DNA of 59,326 bases from Neoroseomonas lacus (GCF_014644535.1 NZ_BMKW01000022.1:1-59326), one strand, 5' to 3'. Shown: positions 17,799 to 26,744, counted from the stretch's first letter. The notes: generated by a model not told the origin, from the sequence alone. Numbers and translations are program-made.

Positions 17799-18350
17799 TC
17801 AGCTGCCCGATGTGATCTCGATCTTCTTCTGCCGGGATGCTGCCTCGGCGCTCTTGGGCATTGTGATGGTCAGCACACCTTTGTTGAATTTTGCTACCAC
17901 CTTCTCAGCATCAACGCCGCGCGGAAGCTGGAAACTGCGCTTGAAGGCTCCGAAACGGCGCTCGGAGACGCGGTTGTTGTTTGCCTTCTCCTCCCGCTCG
18001 TCCGCCTTCTCGCCTTTCACGGTGAGCAGGTCATCCGAGATGCCGATGTCAATGTTGTCAGCACTCAAGCCCGGCAGTTCGGCGACGATACGGAAGTCCT
18101 TCTCGTTCTTCAGCGCATCAGCAGCAGGCATTGCCGATCCGAGGGCGGTGTCAAAGCGCCACGGCCATTGAAGAGGAGCCGGCCTGGCCCCGCCGAAGCT
18201 TTGCCAGAATGCCTCGAAGTCGCGGTCCATCTCGGCCCGCAGCGCAGCGCGGGGCTGCCAAATGCCTGCAGGCCAACTGCTTTCCGAGGGGGCAACGGCG
18301 GCGGGATTTTCCCCCATCTTTGCGGGTGCCTGAGTCTTCACTTCGGGCAT
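17799..18350 (-). CDS. Hsp20/alpha-crystallin-family small heat-shock protein
   Basis: 183 aa. The alpha-crystallin domain is clear: FRIVAELPGLSADNIDIGISDDLLTVKGEK, RRFGAFKRSFQLPRGVD and KFNKGVLTITMPK, with the final IEI tail motif used for oligomer contacts (KKIEITSGS). The N-terminal 75 residues are variable, as usual. AAGGA precedes the start. It is the promoter-proximal gene of the stress island and would hold unfolding clients for GroEL. Confidence 0.95.
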   Translation of the reverse strand: MPEVKTQAPAKMGENPAAVAPSESSWPAGIWQPRAALRAEMDRDFEAFWQSFGGARPAPLQWPWRFDTALGSAMPAADALKNEKDFRIVAELPGLSADNIDIGISDDLLTVKGEKADEREEKANNNRVSERRFGAFKRSFQLPRGVDAEKVVAKFNKGVLTITMPKSAEAASRQKKIEITSGS

Positions 18351-19361
18351 CGGTAGAGGTCCTTCCGTGTTTGTCGGGTCCCCGTCTCGCTTGGAAGTGC
18401 GGAGTGCATCACCGACAGACCCCGATTGCTTTTTGCTGAAGATCAGAGAAGGCGGCCTTGAGAGAGATCAAGATGCGAGATGTAGGTTCACACATCCCCG
18501 TGATTGCCGTCGCCGGGAGAGTTGAGGGGTGCTCGGGCCAGGCGCGCAGGCACGGTGCCGCGGCTTCAAGATAGGGTCATCAGCCACGATCCGGTGTGAC
18601 GGGCGAGCGCGGCGACCGGACCAACGTCTCGGCCTCTGCCTTGGACATGCCGACGCGCTCAGCGATGACCCGTAGCGCGATGGCCAGGCTCTCCAGCGAT
18701 GGCTCGGCAGGTTCAATAGGCTCGACTGGAGCAGAGTGTGAAGATCGCCGAGCGTCGGTGGTGATTGCATCGCTCCAATCCTCGTGTTCCTGGGCGCGAG
18801 ACGTTCAGCGATTGCGGGGCTACGCCGATGCGGGCAACCGCCCAGGCTCCACATGAAGACTCTGTCCATGCACCTGCGCGCCAGCATGGCGGCAACGAGC
18901 AACTGCATCACCACGTTTCCGTGGTCGGTCCTGCTGCTTCACGCCCCCCCGGCTCAAGATCCTACCTGTGGATGTGCCATCGCGAATCTGGCAGATAATG
19001 GCGGTGACCCTGAGACACCGCACACCAAGGCCCATCGTGGTGCGTTTCCTGGAAAGCGCCCGCGAGGTCTCTCAATCCATTGCAAGCAGTAGGTCGCGCC
19101 AAGAGGTCTAGCGGCGGCCGCAATAACCGGGTGCTTACCATGACGGGTGCGGCGGAAACGAATGGTCGTTAGGCGTCCGCTTTCCGAGCCAGCAGTAGAT
19201 GAGCGGACAGGCAACTTCCGGCCAAATCCGACCGCATCGCTTGGTGGCGTCTCGAACCTGATGTGGCTGGGTAAGCTCACCAGGAAGCGGACATTGGCAG
19301 GATCAGGGCGCACCCATTCAGCTGCTCGGTCGCGCTCGTGCGCCTCAGTTGCCGACAGAGT
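18351..19361. other. about 1-kb region without a confident gene
   Basis: Between hsp20 and rsgA no complete gene is convincing. One minus-strand frame from about 18812 to 18596 encodes a coherent acidic/helical peptide (EPSLESLAIALRVIAERVGMSKAEAETL, then SPRSPV and a stop), but its frame is closed upstream by a stop and has no good start codon. It may be the tail of a decayed small protein. The rest shows no motif that I recognise. The hsp20 promoter must lie near 18360-18470. Confidence 0.5.
18596..18812 (-). pseudogene. possible remnant of a small unknown protein
   Basis: After an in-frame TGA the minus frame reads TSRAQEHEDWSDAITTDARR, a Pro/Glu-rich linker, then LESLAIALRVIAERVGMSKAEAETLV and stops. 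The helical C-terminal part and the smooth composition look coding, but no ATG, GTG or TTG fits before the internal Met. It may be the C-terminal end of a truncated gene. I recognise no family. Confidence 0.3.
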
Positions 19362-20450
19362 TCAGGAGGCCGGGTCTCGCAGATCCTTCTTCGTCGACCG
19401 ATACGCTTTCTGCAGCGCAGCCAGGCGACGGCGTTCGACCTCCTGCGCCATCCGGTCCTTCGTCAACCCCAACGCCGCCAGCTCCAGGCTCAACTTCTGG
19501 AAATGCGCCCAGCGGTCGGCGTCGAGGAGGCCCGCGTCCAGCGCGCCGCGCACGGCACAGCCGGGTTCGGTATTGTGCCCGCAGTCGCGAAACCGGCAAT
19601 TCCGGGCCAGCTGTTCTATGTCGTCGAAGACCGTGCTGAGACCTTCATCGGCGTCAACCAGGCCCACTTCGCGGATGCCGGGCGTGTCGAGGAGCAGCCC
19701 TCCGCCAGGCAGCAGCACGAGTTGGCGATGGCTGGTAGTGTGACGCCCCCGGGCATCTGCCGCGCGGATGTCCTGGGTTGCCATCCGCTCCTCGCCCAGC
19801 AGGGCATTCACCAGCGTGGATTTGCCAACGCCCGATGAGCCGATCAGCACACAGGTCTCGCCCGGCTTGATGTGATCCATCAAGCCGCCCAGGCCGAGAC
19901 CCTGGCGCACCGAAACGACGAGCACCGGGCAGCCCGCCGCCAGGGTTGCGATTTCCGCGGCCTGGGTCTCAGGCTGTTCGCACAGGTCGGCCTTGGTCAG
20001 TACCACCACCGGCCGCGCACCGCTCTGCCAGGCAGCCGCGAGGAAACGCTCAAGCCGACGCGGATTGAGGTCAGCGTTCATCGAGGTGACGACGAAAACG
20101 ACGTCGATGTTGGCGGCGACAACCTGCAGTGTCTGCACGCTGTCGGCCGCCCTGCGCACGAACGCCGTGCGGCGAGGCAGGACGGCATGGATGGTGGCTG
20201 AACCTTCGTCGACGTTCGCAGACAAAGCCACCCAGTCGCCGGCGGCCGGATGGCCCGCCTCCCGAGCCTCGTGACGCATGCGTCCGGAGAGCTTGGCGCT
20301 CAGGGTGCCGACATCCGTGGCCACAAGGTTCGCCAGACGCTGCTGGACGATGATGCGCCCAGGGATGTAGCCGGCTCGCGCATGCGGCTCGAACGCCAGC
20401 CGCAGCGCATCGGACCAGCCATATTGTTCGATCAAGACCGGCACTTTCAT
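19362..20450 (-). CDS. rsgA: ribosome small-subunit biogenesis GTPase RsgA
   Basis: 362 aa from the ATG with last base 20450. It has an N-terminal OB-fold, then a circularly permuted GTPase: VVLTKADL (G4), IGSSGVGKSTLVNALLG (G1) and LLDTPGIREVGL (G3). The C-terminal zinc finger is CRFRDCGHNTEPGC. RsgA helps 30S maturation and hydrolyses GTP on the ribosome. The gene stands alone, and the next gene upstream is divergent. Confidence 0.96.
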   Translation of the reverse strand: MKVPVLIEQYGWSDALRLAFEPHARAGYIPGRIIVQQRLANLVATDVGTLSAKLSGRMRHEAREAGHPAAGDWVALSANVDEGSATIHAVLPRRTAFVRRAADSVQTLQVVAANIDVVFVVTSMNADLNPRRLERFLAAAWQSGARPVVVLTKADLCEQPETQAAEIATLAAGCPVLVVSVRQGLGLGGLMDHIKPGETCVLIGSSGVGKSTLVNALLGEERMATQDIRAADARGRHTTSHRQLVLLPGGGLLLDTPGIREVGLVDADEGLSTVFDDIEQLARNCRFRDCGHNTEPGCAVRGALDAGLLDADRWAHFQKLSLELAALGLTKDRMAQEVERRRLAALQKAYRSTKKDLRDPAS

Positions 20451-20833
20451 ATGGGATGGGCAGTCTAGCACCGACCTTGCGGCAAGCCGCCCATTTGGGC
20501 TTTACCCCCGGAAGATGATCGGCCCAGCACGGCGCGAAGTGTGGGGTGATGCACCGACGATAGCGCGCCGCCATGCCTTGCCAGGGGATCAGCGTCGCCC
20601 CGATCAACAATAACCCCGTCGGTCGAGGGGGCACAATCACCGGTGACCCCATCCCCGAATAGGCGATAGGCTGCTTTGCGCCGGCGGCAGCCGGAAAGCC
20701 GCCATTCCACTTCGGGCACGACCAGCCATGAGGGCGGAACCGCGCCATCGTCCGACGAGGTGGCATAGGTGCTGTGCATCAGACGGCTGGCGCTACGGTT
20801 TCCGGAAGGTCTTCCCTTCGTTAGAAGCCAGCA
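20451..20833. other. intergenic region, no gene recognised
   Basis: About 380 bp between rsgA and the divergent 20834 gene. Two minus-strand frames are open for 60-100 codons, but neither resembles a known family well enough. It should hold the rsgA promoter. Confidence 0.4.
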
Positions 20834-21253
20834 ATGGACAACAGCATGGCAACCAAGCCCTACAGCAAGCTGAAGGGCGATTCCTACCGGGCCTATGAGG
20901 AATTGCCCGCCGAGGTGCGCCAAGCCCTGCAGGAAGCCTTGGTTGACTGGTGCCCCCTGCGTGCTCGTGAATGGCACATTCACCTGCTGCGCCAACTGCG
21001 GTTACGGCCGGCCCAGGCGACGTCCCTCCTCGTCCAGACCATTCGCAGTCACGATCATGCAGAAGTCGCCGCCTTCGCGAGAACATGGCCGAACGGCCCG
21101 AACGCCTATCCGCACCTCGCGGCCAGCGCGACGCTCCAACGTTATGTTGGGACGGACGGCATCCCCGCAGCCGTGCCGATTCACGTCGCCCCGAAGGGAA
21201 AGCGGTCAAAGGCACCGGGCAAGCGGAAGGCAGGCCGGCGCGTCCGGCGCTGA
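20834..21253 (+). CDS. conserved hypothetical protein (possibly DUF6525-like)
   Basis: 139 aa. The N-terminal 45 residues (SYRAYEELPAEVRQALQEALVDW) resemble small alphaproteobacterial proteins of the 'YDxLPxxxRxAL' type. The middle is helical and the C terminus is very basic (PKGKRSKAPGKRKAGRRVRR), which suggests nucleic-acid binding. The upstream context GAAGCCAGCA is a weak ribosome-binding site. No function is known. It is convergent with the GST gene. Confidence 0.55.
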   Translation: MDNSMATKPYSKLKGDSYRAYEELPAEVRQALQEALVDWCPLRAREWHIHLLRQLRLRPAQATSLLVQTIRSHDHAEVAAFARTWPNGPNAYPHLAASATLQRYVGTDGIPAAVPIHVAPKGKRSKAPGKRKAGRRVRR

Positions 21254-21314
21254 TCGAGGGCCAACTGCGACGCGGCACCCAGCCATCCCGGCGATAGCTG
21301 ATGGGTCGTGCCCC

Positions 21315-22031
21315 CTACAGGTCAAGTTCCGGATAACGCCTAAAGATCCCAAGCTCATTAAACGGGATGCGTCGTTCGCTAGCGAGGTAAGCGGCAATAC
21401 GCGGGCGCGCGGCGACCGCCTCCGCGAGCGCAGCCACCCTCGAGGTCTTTTGCAGAACCCGCCGGGACGCCTTCGGAAATGCGTAGCTCAGCCCGGCGAC
21501 CAGCTGGAAAAGCGAAAGTTCGGCATAGGTCACGCGGGCGCCGACCAGATGGCCCCTCCCGTTGGCGTTCCGCTCAAGCACCGTCTCAAACCAGCCCAGG
21601 AACTTGGGCATCCGTTGGCGGCAGAAATCCTCTGCGCGCCGCTTCGCTTCGGGCATCTGGTCCTCATAATAGAGGCGAGAGGCAATCGGATGGTGGGTGT
21701 CATGCGCCTCGGTCACGACGTCGCCGATGGTGAGCTGCAATTGATGGGTCCAGAGCCGACCCGTCTCAGCCTTCGGCGCCAGACCGTGCCGGTCGCCGAG
21801 GTAGAGAAGGATCGCGGCGGTCTGGCCGATGACCCGCTTGCCATGCTTCAGGAAAGGCGGCGCGAAGGGAGGCGTAGCAAGGTCCACGTTACCGAACCCG
21901 TCGGCGACCTCGGCAACCGACCCATCCTTGGCAACATCGCGGTAGGCGACGCCCGCTTCCTCGAACGCGAGCCGGACAAATTCGCCGCGGCCCTGCAGGC
22001 CAGGCCAGTAGAACAGTTCGTAGGCAGCCAT
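21315..22031 (-). CDS. glutathione S-transferase family protein
   Basis: 238 aa. The thioredoxin-like N-terminal domain begins YELFYWPGLQGRGEFVRLAFEEAGVAY and ends with the glutathione-binding QTAAILLYLGDRHGL (the usual QSxAI position). An all-helical C-terminal domain follows, with YAELSLFQLVAGLSY. By eye it is closer to the sigma/alpha-type bacterial GSTs. It would be cytosolic and conjugate or reduce electrophiles. AGGAGGTG is upstream of the ATG. Confidence 0.9.
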   Translation of the reverse strand: MAAYELFYWPGLQGRGEFVRLAFEEAGVAYRDVAKDGSVAEVADGFGNVDLATPPFAPPFLKHGKRVIGQTAAILLYLGDRHGLAPKAETGRLWTHQLQLTIGDVVTEAHDTHHPIASRLYYEDQMPEAKRRAEDFCRQRMPKFLGWFETVLERNANGRGHLVGARVTYAELSLFQLVAGLSYAFPKASRRVLQKTSRVAALAEAVAARPRIAAYLASERRIPFNELGIFRRYPELDL

Positions 22032-22102
22032 GGAGCACCTCCTCGAACAGGACTGTCAGTTGGGACATTCATATTCATTGCGGGAGAACAAGGCGAGGTG
22101 TT

Positions 22103-22846
22103 GTGAGCCAACAGACTGAGCTGGAGAAGGTGAAGGGTCGCATCCGCGCTCTGGCGGCCCGCACTGTGGATCGCGGCTGTTCGGAGGCGGAGGCGCTCGC
22201 TGCCGCACAGAAGATCGGCGAACTGCTCGAGGTCTATGGCCTCACCATGACCGAGGTGGAGCTGCGACAGGAGATCTGCATCCAGCGCGAGGTCGTGTTC
22301 ACCGGGCCTCGCCTCCAGGCACTTTCCGGCATCTTCCTGTCGGTCATCGATCTGGCCGAGACCAAAGGCTGGATGGTCGGGCGCACGACCTTTGTCTTCT
22401 ATGGGCTCGAACCTGACGTGTTGATGGCGGAATACCTGATGCATATCGTGTCGGGCACGGTCGACCACGAGGAGGCCGCGTATCGCGCCAGCGCCGCATA
22501 TCAGCGCAGCCGCGCTACGCCACAGAATCGGCTCCGAAGCTTCCGCTATGGTTTTGCCGAACGTGTGTCGAAACGCATCGAGGAGCTCGCGGCCCATCGC
22601 CGGGCTTCCGAAGAAGCCGCCAGAACGCCGACCTCGACGGGCACGGCGCTGGTCCTAGTGAAGGAGCAACTGATCGCAGACGGCTTTCGTGAAATCGGGA
22701 TCCGTCTGCGGACAAGCTACACGAGTCGAACCGTACGGGACGGGGATGCCTATCGGCGGGGCATGGAAGCCGGTGGCCGCGTGAGCCTCGAGAGGCCCCT
22801 TCGCGGTGCCGCCGGTACGCCATCCCTGCCTGGCCGACAGCGATGA
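22103..22846 (+). CDS. DUF2786-domain protein
   Basis: 247 aa, GTG start with GCGAGG upstream. The N-terminal 50 residues fit DUF2786 (LEKVKGRIRALAARTVDRGCSEAEALAAAQKIGELLEVYGLT, a helical pair). The next 130 residues, which include YGLEPDVLMAEYLMHIVSGTVDHEEAAYRAS, match the extended family seen in phages, plasmids and chromosomes. The function is unknown. Its stop overlaps the start of the next gene (ATGA), so the two products are probably made in balance. Near the end of the frame is a Gly/Arg tail. Confidence 0.75.
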   Translation: MSQQTELEKVKGRIRALAARTVDRGCSEAEALAAAQKIGELLEVYGLTMTEVELRQEICIQREVVFTGPRLQALSGIFLSVIDLAETKGWMVGRTTFVFYGLEPDVLMAEYLMHIVSGTVDHEEAAYRASAAYQRSRATPQNRLRSFRYGFAERVSKRIEELAAHRRASEEAARTPTSTGTALVLVKEQLIADGFREIGIRLRTSYTSRTVRDGDAYRRGMEAGGRVSLERPLRGAAGTPSLPGRQR

Positions 22847-23274
22847 CCAGCGCGCGGGACGAGCGGCTCTACGCGTGGGAGAACCGGGTCATCGCGCCGC
22901 TGGACCGCTCCGTGGTGACGTTCAATCACATGCAGGGGATCGTGGACCATGTCTGGACGGCGGAAGGTCTGCGATGGCCGCCACGCGTCCGGCCACGCAA
23001 AGCGACCAAAGTGACACTCGCGACCGGCAGCCGCTTGGCGATCGAGGCGCCTGCGAGCCTTCCGACGTGGATACTGCTGCACGAGATCGCGCATGCGATG
23101 ACCAGCACGGCTGAGGGCTCCGGTGCGGGTCACGGTCCCGACTTTGTTGGGATCTATGTTCGGCTTCTGGTGCGACATTGCCGGCTGGATCAAGAGATGC
23201 TGGCCGAAACGCTGGCAGCCGCTGCAATCAAATGGAATCCGGAGGCCACGCCATCGTTCCTGGATCCGAACTGA
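22843..23274 (+). CDS. small putative zinc metallohydrolase (HEIAH motif)
   Basis: 143 aa. HEIAH at residues 80-84 is an HExxH zinc site. GHGPDF (H97, D100) supplies the likely third ligand, followed by VGIYVRLLVRHC. The arrangement (HExxH, about 13 residues, HGPxF, YxxLL) resembles the TIGR04338-type putative metallohydrolases. There is no signal peptide, so it acts in the cytoplasm. Overlap with the DUF2786 gene implies a common function. Whether it is a peptidase, a toxin or something else cannot be told from sequence. Confidence 0.7.
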   Translation: MTSARDERLYAWENRVIAPLDRSVVTFNHMQGIVDHVWTAEGLRWPPRVRPRKATKVTLATGSRLAIEAPASLPTWILLHEIAHAMTSTAEGSGAGHGPDFVGIYVRLLVRHCRLDQEMLAETLAAAAIKWNPEATPSFLDPN

Positions 23275-23291
23275 GTCGTGTCATGCGTCGC

Positions 23292-23306
23292 GACCGCAAT
23301 GCGGTC
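23292..23306. terminator. short palindromic hairpin between convergent genes
   Basis: GACCGC-AAT-GCGGTC forms a perfect 6-bp GC-rich stem with a 3-base loop. It lies 17 bp after the stop of the metallohydrolase gene and before the convergent repeat-protein gene. There is no T-run, so intrinsic termination is only possible, not shown. Confidence 0.35.
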
Positions 23307-23353
23307 ATTCCGAATTCGGCCTTATCTGACTGGAGCGGGGCCGTGCGCTCTGC

Positions 23354-23848
23354 TTACGCGCACACCGCACACGTCATCAGCCCGCGCTTCTCCCGCGCCG
23401 GCTCGACCGCATAGCCGCAGCGCATGCAGTTCGCGCCGTCGTCGGAGGGGTTGAATGGATCGGCGACGCGTCTCGTCGACGAGCCGACCGGCTGTTTGCG
23501 AGTCCGCCTTTGGTCGTGGCTCGGCCCAACGACGGGCTTCTCAGTGCGCGCTGCGCCGGCCGTTGCCACCGCTGGCCTCGAGGCACGTTGTATGCGCGGC
23601 CTCCCCGGTCCCGGCGTGCGGCGAACGACGGGCTCTTCAGCGGAGGCCGTACAAGTTTGGGCTGTCTCCGCTTCGGAACGCACCGGCACCAGCGCGGACT
23701 GTTTACGAGGCCGCCCTCGGCCGTGCCGCGGTGCTGCGACGGGCTCCTCAGCGCAGGCTGCGCCCGCCTCTGCCGCCGCTGGCTCCCAGGCCGGCATGGC
23801 GTGGGTGACAGGCGGGGCGACCTCAGGAGCCGCCGGCTCGATCGGCAT
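23354..23848 (-). CDS. unknown protein with three AT-hook-like repeats and a C-terminal zinc ribbon
   Basis: About 164 aa from the ATG with last base 23848. The frame is open to 24151, so the true start is uncertain and no good ribosome-binding site is seen. Three degenerate units of about 35 residues end in GRGRPRKQ, GPGRPRIQ and QRRTRKQ, each preceded by A[ST]EEPV/TEKPV. GRPRK is the core of AT-hook minor-groove binders. The C terminus has CMRCGYAVEP and LMTCAVCA, a four-Cys zinc ribbon. A DNA- or RNA-binding accessory protein is plausible, but no family is recognised. Confidence 0.5.
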   Translation of the reverse strand: MPIEPAAPEVAPPVTHAMPAWEPAAAEAGAACAEEPVAAPRHGRGRPRKQSALVPVRSEAETAQTCTASAEEPVVRRTPGPGRPRIQRASRPAVATAGAARTEKPVVGPSHDQRRTRKQPVGSSTRRVADPFNPSDDGANCMRCGYAVEPAREKRGLMTCAVCA

Positions 23849-24151
23849 GGATGCGCGGGCTGTCTGCTTCGTCGGGAAGCCACCGTCCCAGAACGCCGCG
23901 CGAACACAGGGTTCCTGTCGTTGCTGCCTGTCTAGGACCGCGCCGCCGGAACGCACATGCACAACGTCGACGGACCTACTTCCGGGCACGCCGGCGCGTC
24001 GGAGAACCGTCAGCGTCTCGCGCCGATCAGCCGGACCGTTTTGTCGTCTTTGAATCAGGCGAAGACGTGGTCCTCGTCGCCCATGATTACCAATTTTGCG
24101 AGGCGATACGACGCAATCGACGCCGTATGAATTTTGGGGCTCGATCAACAA

Positions 24152-24582
24152 TTCGGATCAAAAGAACATTGCCGGGGCGATCGGTTTGCTGAATTTTGAA
24201 ACTCTCACCTAGAAAATATTCCTTGAGTTCAATGGCTTAAGCTTGATGATAAAATCAGCCCACCCTCAAGGTTGGAGAGCCTTTCCTCTTCCGCGGACTG
24301 AAATTGGCGTTTATTGCGATATCGCACCATCAAGGTCCAGGCGCCGATCCCAGCAAAACCTGCGCCTCAGCGCAGTGCACCGCGCAGGAGAGACAGGTTG
24401 TGAGAGAGAAGATTGGAGCAGCGGTGGGAGCCGAGAAACGAACCTCTCTGAACGCATGCTGACCGCACCGCCGCAGCACGACCTCGGCCCATGCGACGCC
24501 CGCGCCGCCCCCTCTTGGAGCCATCGGCCGGATTGCCGGTGGCCTGCCCTGCGCGGGGTCGCTTGCCTCCAAGGCCGTCCAG
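24152..24582. other. intergenic region, no gene recognised
   Basis: About 430 bp between the repeat-protein gene and the VOC gene. The left 100 bp are somewhat AT-richer. I saw no RNA gene, repeat or convincing reading frame. Confidence 0.4.
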
Positions 24583-24957
24583 TCACGCCGCTCCGAAATA
24601 CGCCTCGATGCGGTAGCCATCCGGATCGATCGCGAAGGCCGCATAGTAGGTCGGGCCATAATCCGGCCGCAGCCCGGGCGCACCGTTGTCCTTGCCGCCC
24701 TCGGCCAGCGCAGCGCGATGGAACGCGCCGACCGCCGCACGACTCGGCGCGTCGAAGCAGACATGCAGGCCGGACCGCGGGTCGGCCGGCACCGGGTGGT
24801 CCGTCTGCCCGATCCACAGCACGACGTCCTTCGCGCCATAGCCCAGCGAGCCCTCGCCCTCGCTCAGGCACCGGTAGCCGAGCGGCGCCAGCGCCGCGTC
24901 GTAGAAGCGCTTCGTGCGCGCGATGTCACGGACACCGATGGAAAGGTGATTGATCAC
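24583..24957 (-). CDS. VOC-family (glyoxalase/bleomycin-resistance fold) protein
   Basis: 124 aa. The start is the GTG with last base 24957: AAGGAGAT precedes it, and the protein then begins VINHLSIGVRDIARTKRFYDAALAPLGYRCL, the normal VOC N terminus. The C terminus has YYAAFAIDPDGYRIEAYF with the metal-ligand Glu. Members are metal-dependent lyases, isomerases or dioxygenases, or resistance proteins. It is divergent from the AraC regulator with about 70 bp between starts, so that regulator probably controls it. Confidence 0.9.
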   Translation of the reverse strand: MINHLSIGVRDIARTKRFYDAALAPLGYRCLSEGEGSLGYGAKDVVLWIGQTDHPVPADPRSGLHVCFDAPSRAAVGAFHRAALAEGGKDNGAPGLRPDYGPTYYAAFAIDPDGYRIEAYFGAA

Positions 24958-25030
24958 CGTTCTGTATCTCCTTGCTCGTGGTGCGGGCACTTTGCGCGGC
25001 GCGGCACCGCCAGGCTTGGGGAATATTGCT

Positions 25031-25963
25031 ATGATGCCGCCCATGGAGATCGAGTCCGCCCCGCCGCTGACCTTGCGCCTGCTCGGCCAGGGCCCGGACT
25101 GGCGCGTGAGCGACGTCGTCTGCCGCGCGGGCCCATCCGACCGGCGGTTTGAGGAACGGCACGAGGACTACGGCATCGGCCTGGTGGTGGGCGGAACCTT
25201 CGGCTACCGCGCCGCATCGGGGCGCGCACTGCTGCACCCCGGCGCCGTGCTGCTCGGCAATGCCGGCACCTGCTACGAATGCGGCCATGAGCATGGGCAC
25301 GGCGACCGCTGCATCGCCGTGCAGCTGGCACCCGCGCTGTTCGAGGAGATCGCGGCCTTCGCAGCCGGCACGGCGCGCTTCCGCTTCGCCACCCCCATGC
25401 TGCCATCCGGCCCCGCCCTCGCCCGCATCCTGGTCGCGCTGGAAGCCGCATCGACCGGCACCGCGGCATCGATGGAGGAGCTCGCGCTGGCCGTCGCCGA
25501 GCAGGTCGTCGCTGCCAGCGCCGGCGCGACGCTGCGCTGCGAGCCCTGCCCCGCGGCGGATGAGCGACGCGTTGCCCGCGCCATACGCCTCATCGAAGCG
25601 CGCGCGGAGGAGGCTCTCGGCCTCGATGCGCTGGCGGCCGAGGCGGGCATGAGCCGCTACCACTTCCTCCGCCGCTTCCGTCGCGTGACCGGGCGCACGC
25701 CCTATCGCTACCTGCTCGATCTTCGTCTGCGCCGCGCCGCGCTCCGTCTGCGCCGCACGCGGGAGAGTGTCGCGACGATTGCCTTCGACATCGGCTTTGG
25801 CGATCTATCGACCTTCAACGCTCAGTTCCGTGCGGCCTTCGGCCAGGCACCGCAGGCCTGGCGGCGGTCAGGCGTCATTTCGGCGGCTGTCCCCCGTCGC
25901 GTGGTCCGAACGCCTTCCGGGCGGGCCATCGCCGACATGACGCATCCCCGGCATCCTGCTTGA
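25031..25963 (+). CDS. AraC-family transcriptional regulator
   Basis: 310 aa from the ATG at 25031, with GGGGA about 9 bases upstream. It has an N-terminal cupin-like sensor domain (GTFGYRAASGRALLHPGAVLLGNAGTCYEC, with several His and Cys in YECGHEHGHGDRC). The C-terminal double helix-turn-helix is EEALGLDALAAEAGMSRYHFLRRFRRVTG and SVATIAFDIGFGDLSTFNAQFRAAFGQAP. The Cys/His cluster might sense metal or redox state. The likely target is the divergent VOC gene. Confidence 0.93.
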   Translation: MMPPMEIESAPPLTLRLLGQGPDWRVSDVVCRAGPSDRRFEERHEDYGIGLVVGGTFGYRAASGRALLHPGAVLLGNAGTCYECGHEHGHGDRCIAVQLAPALFEEIAAFAAGTARFRFATPMLPSGPALARILVALEAASTGTAASMEELALAVAEQVVAASAGATLRCEPCPAADERRVARAIRLIEARAEEALGLDALAAEAGMSRYHFLRRFRRVTGRTPYRYLLDLRLRRAALRLRRTRESVATIAFDIGFGDLSTFNAQFRAAFGQAPQAWRRSGVISAAVPRRVVRTPSGRAIADMTHPRHPA

Positions 25964-26008
25964 GGCCGGGGAAGCAGGGAGGCGATTGCGCTCCCTGCCC
26001 GGCCCGCC

Positions 26009-26500
26009 TCACATGTTCCGGTCGTTGGGATCGCGAAGAAGATCCGCGGAGATCAGGACGACGCGCCGATTGGTATGGTTGCGCCACCAGTGGGAGGTCG
26101 CATGCGTCTCGCTCGCGACATCGCCGGCGCGATGCGTGATCGGGACCGCGCAATTCGAGGCGTACTCCACGATCGCGCCCTCCACGATGTAGATCAGGGC
26201 CGGGCGATCGCCGTGGCTGTGCCAGGGCACCGTGCCACCCGGCTGGATGACCAGCCGACGCATGCGGAACTTCCGGTCCTGGATCGCTGCCGGCTCGCGC
26301 GACAGCTCGATGGATGCGATGACCGTGTCGGTCACGCCATTCGCGGGATGGGTCGCCGCCGGCCGCGCATCCGCAAGGCGCTGATCGGCAGGGCATTCGC
26401 CGGCCTGCGCGCCGGAGACACCCACGAGGCCGGCCGCGAGGATGGCGGCGAAGGCCGCGCCACGGCGAAAGGCGGGGCGATGCTGGGTCGAAGCACTCAT
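26009..26500 (-). CDS. exported cupin-domain protein
   Basis: 163 aa. The start is the ATG with last base 26500, placed about 9 bases after GAAGGAAGGA. An upstream ATG at 26509 is too close to that site. The signal peptide is FRRGAAFAAILAAGLVGVSGAQA. A single cupin barrel has PGGTVPWHSHGDRPALIYIVEG (His-x-His and Glu metal ligands) and ends HWWRNHTNRRVVLISADL. It is periplasmic. Substrate and role are unknown. Confidence 0.85.
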   Translation of the reverse strand: MSASTQHRPAFRRGAAFAAILAAGLVGVSGAQAGECPADQRLADARPAATHPANGVTDTVIASIELSREPAAIQDRKFRMRRLVIQPGGTVPWHSHGDRPALIYIVEGAIVEYASNCAVPITHRAGDVASETHATSHWWRNHTNRRVVLISADLLRDPNDRNM

Positions 26501-26744
26501 GGCAGACATTCCTTCCTTCGGTTGCATGGAGCCCGCCTGTGCGCCGGGCAGTGCGGAGGATCGATGCGCCGCCGTGCTCCATCCAATGCCGATGCGGCCC
26601 GAAGCCGATGCCCGGGATGCATGTGCCTTCAGCGCAATAGCGCACGCGCATCAGGACGATGCGTCAAAGGTCGTGACGCTGCGGCACGCGCTGCGAATAA
26701 CTCGCTGCCCACCTCGTCCGCAGCGCGAAATGGAGGTCATGCCG

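Noticed and set aside
17719..17800. CIRCE element before groEL
   Set aside because: No TTAGCACTC-N9-GAGTGCTAA-like repeat is found here or before hsp20.
16435..18171. 578-codon plus-strand frame over groEL and hsp20
   Set aside because: It runs across two clear chaperone genes on the other strand and shows no family motifs.
20465..20833. Degenerate SRAP/YedK-like gene on the minus strand
   Set aside because: A few residues (an IPW-like run and RRC-like run) suggested it, but they fall in different frames and the catalytic Cys2 start is absent.
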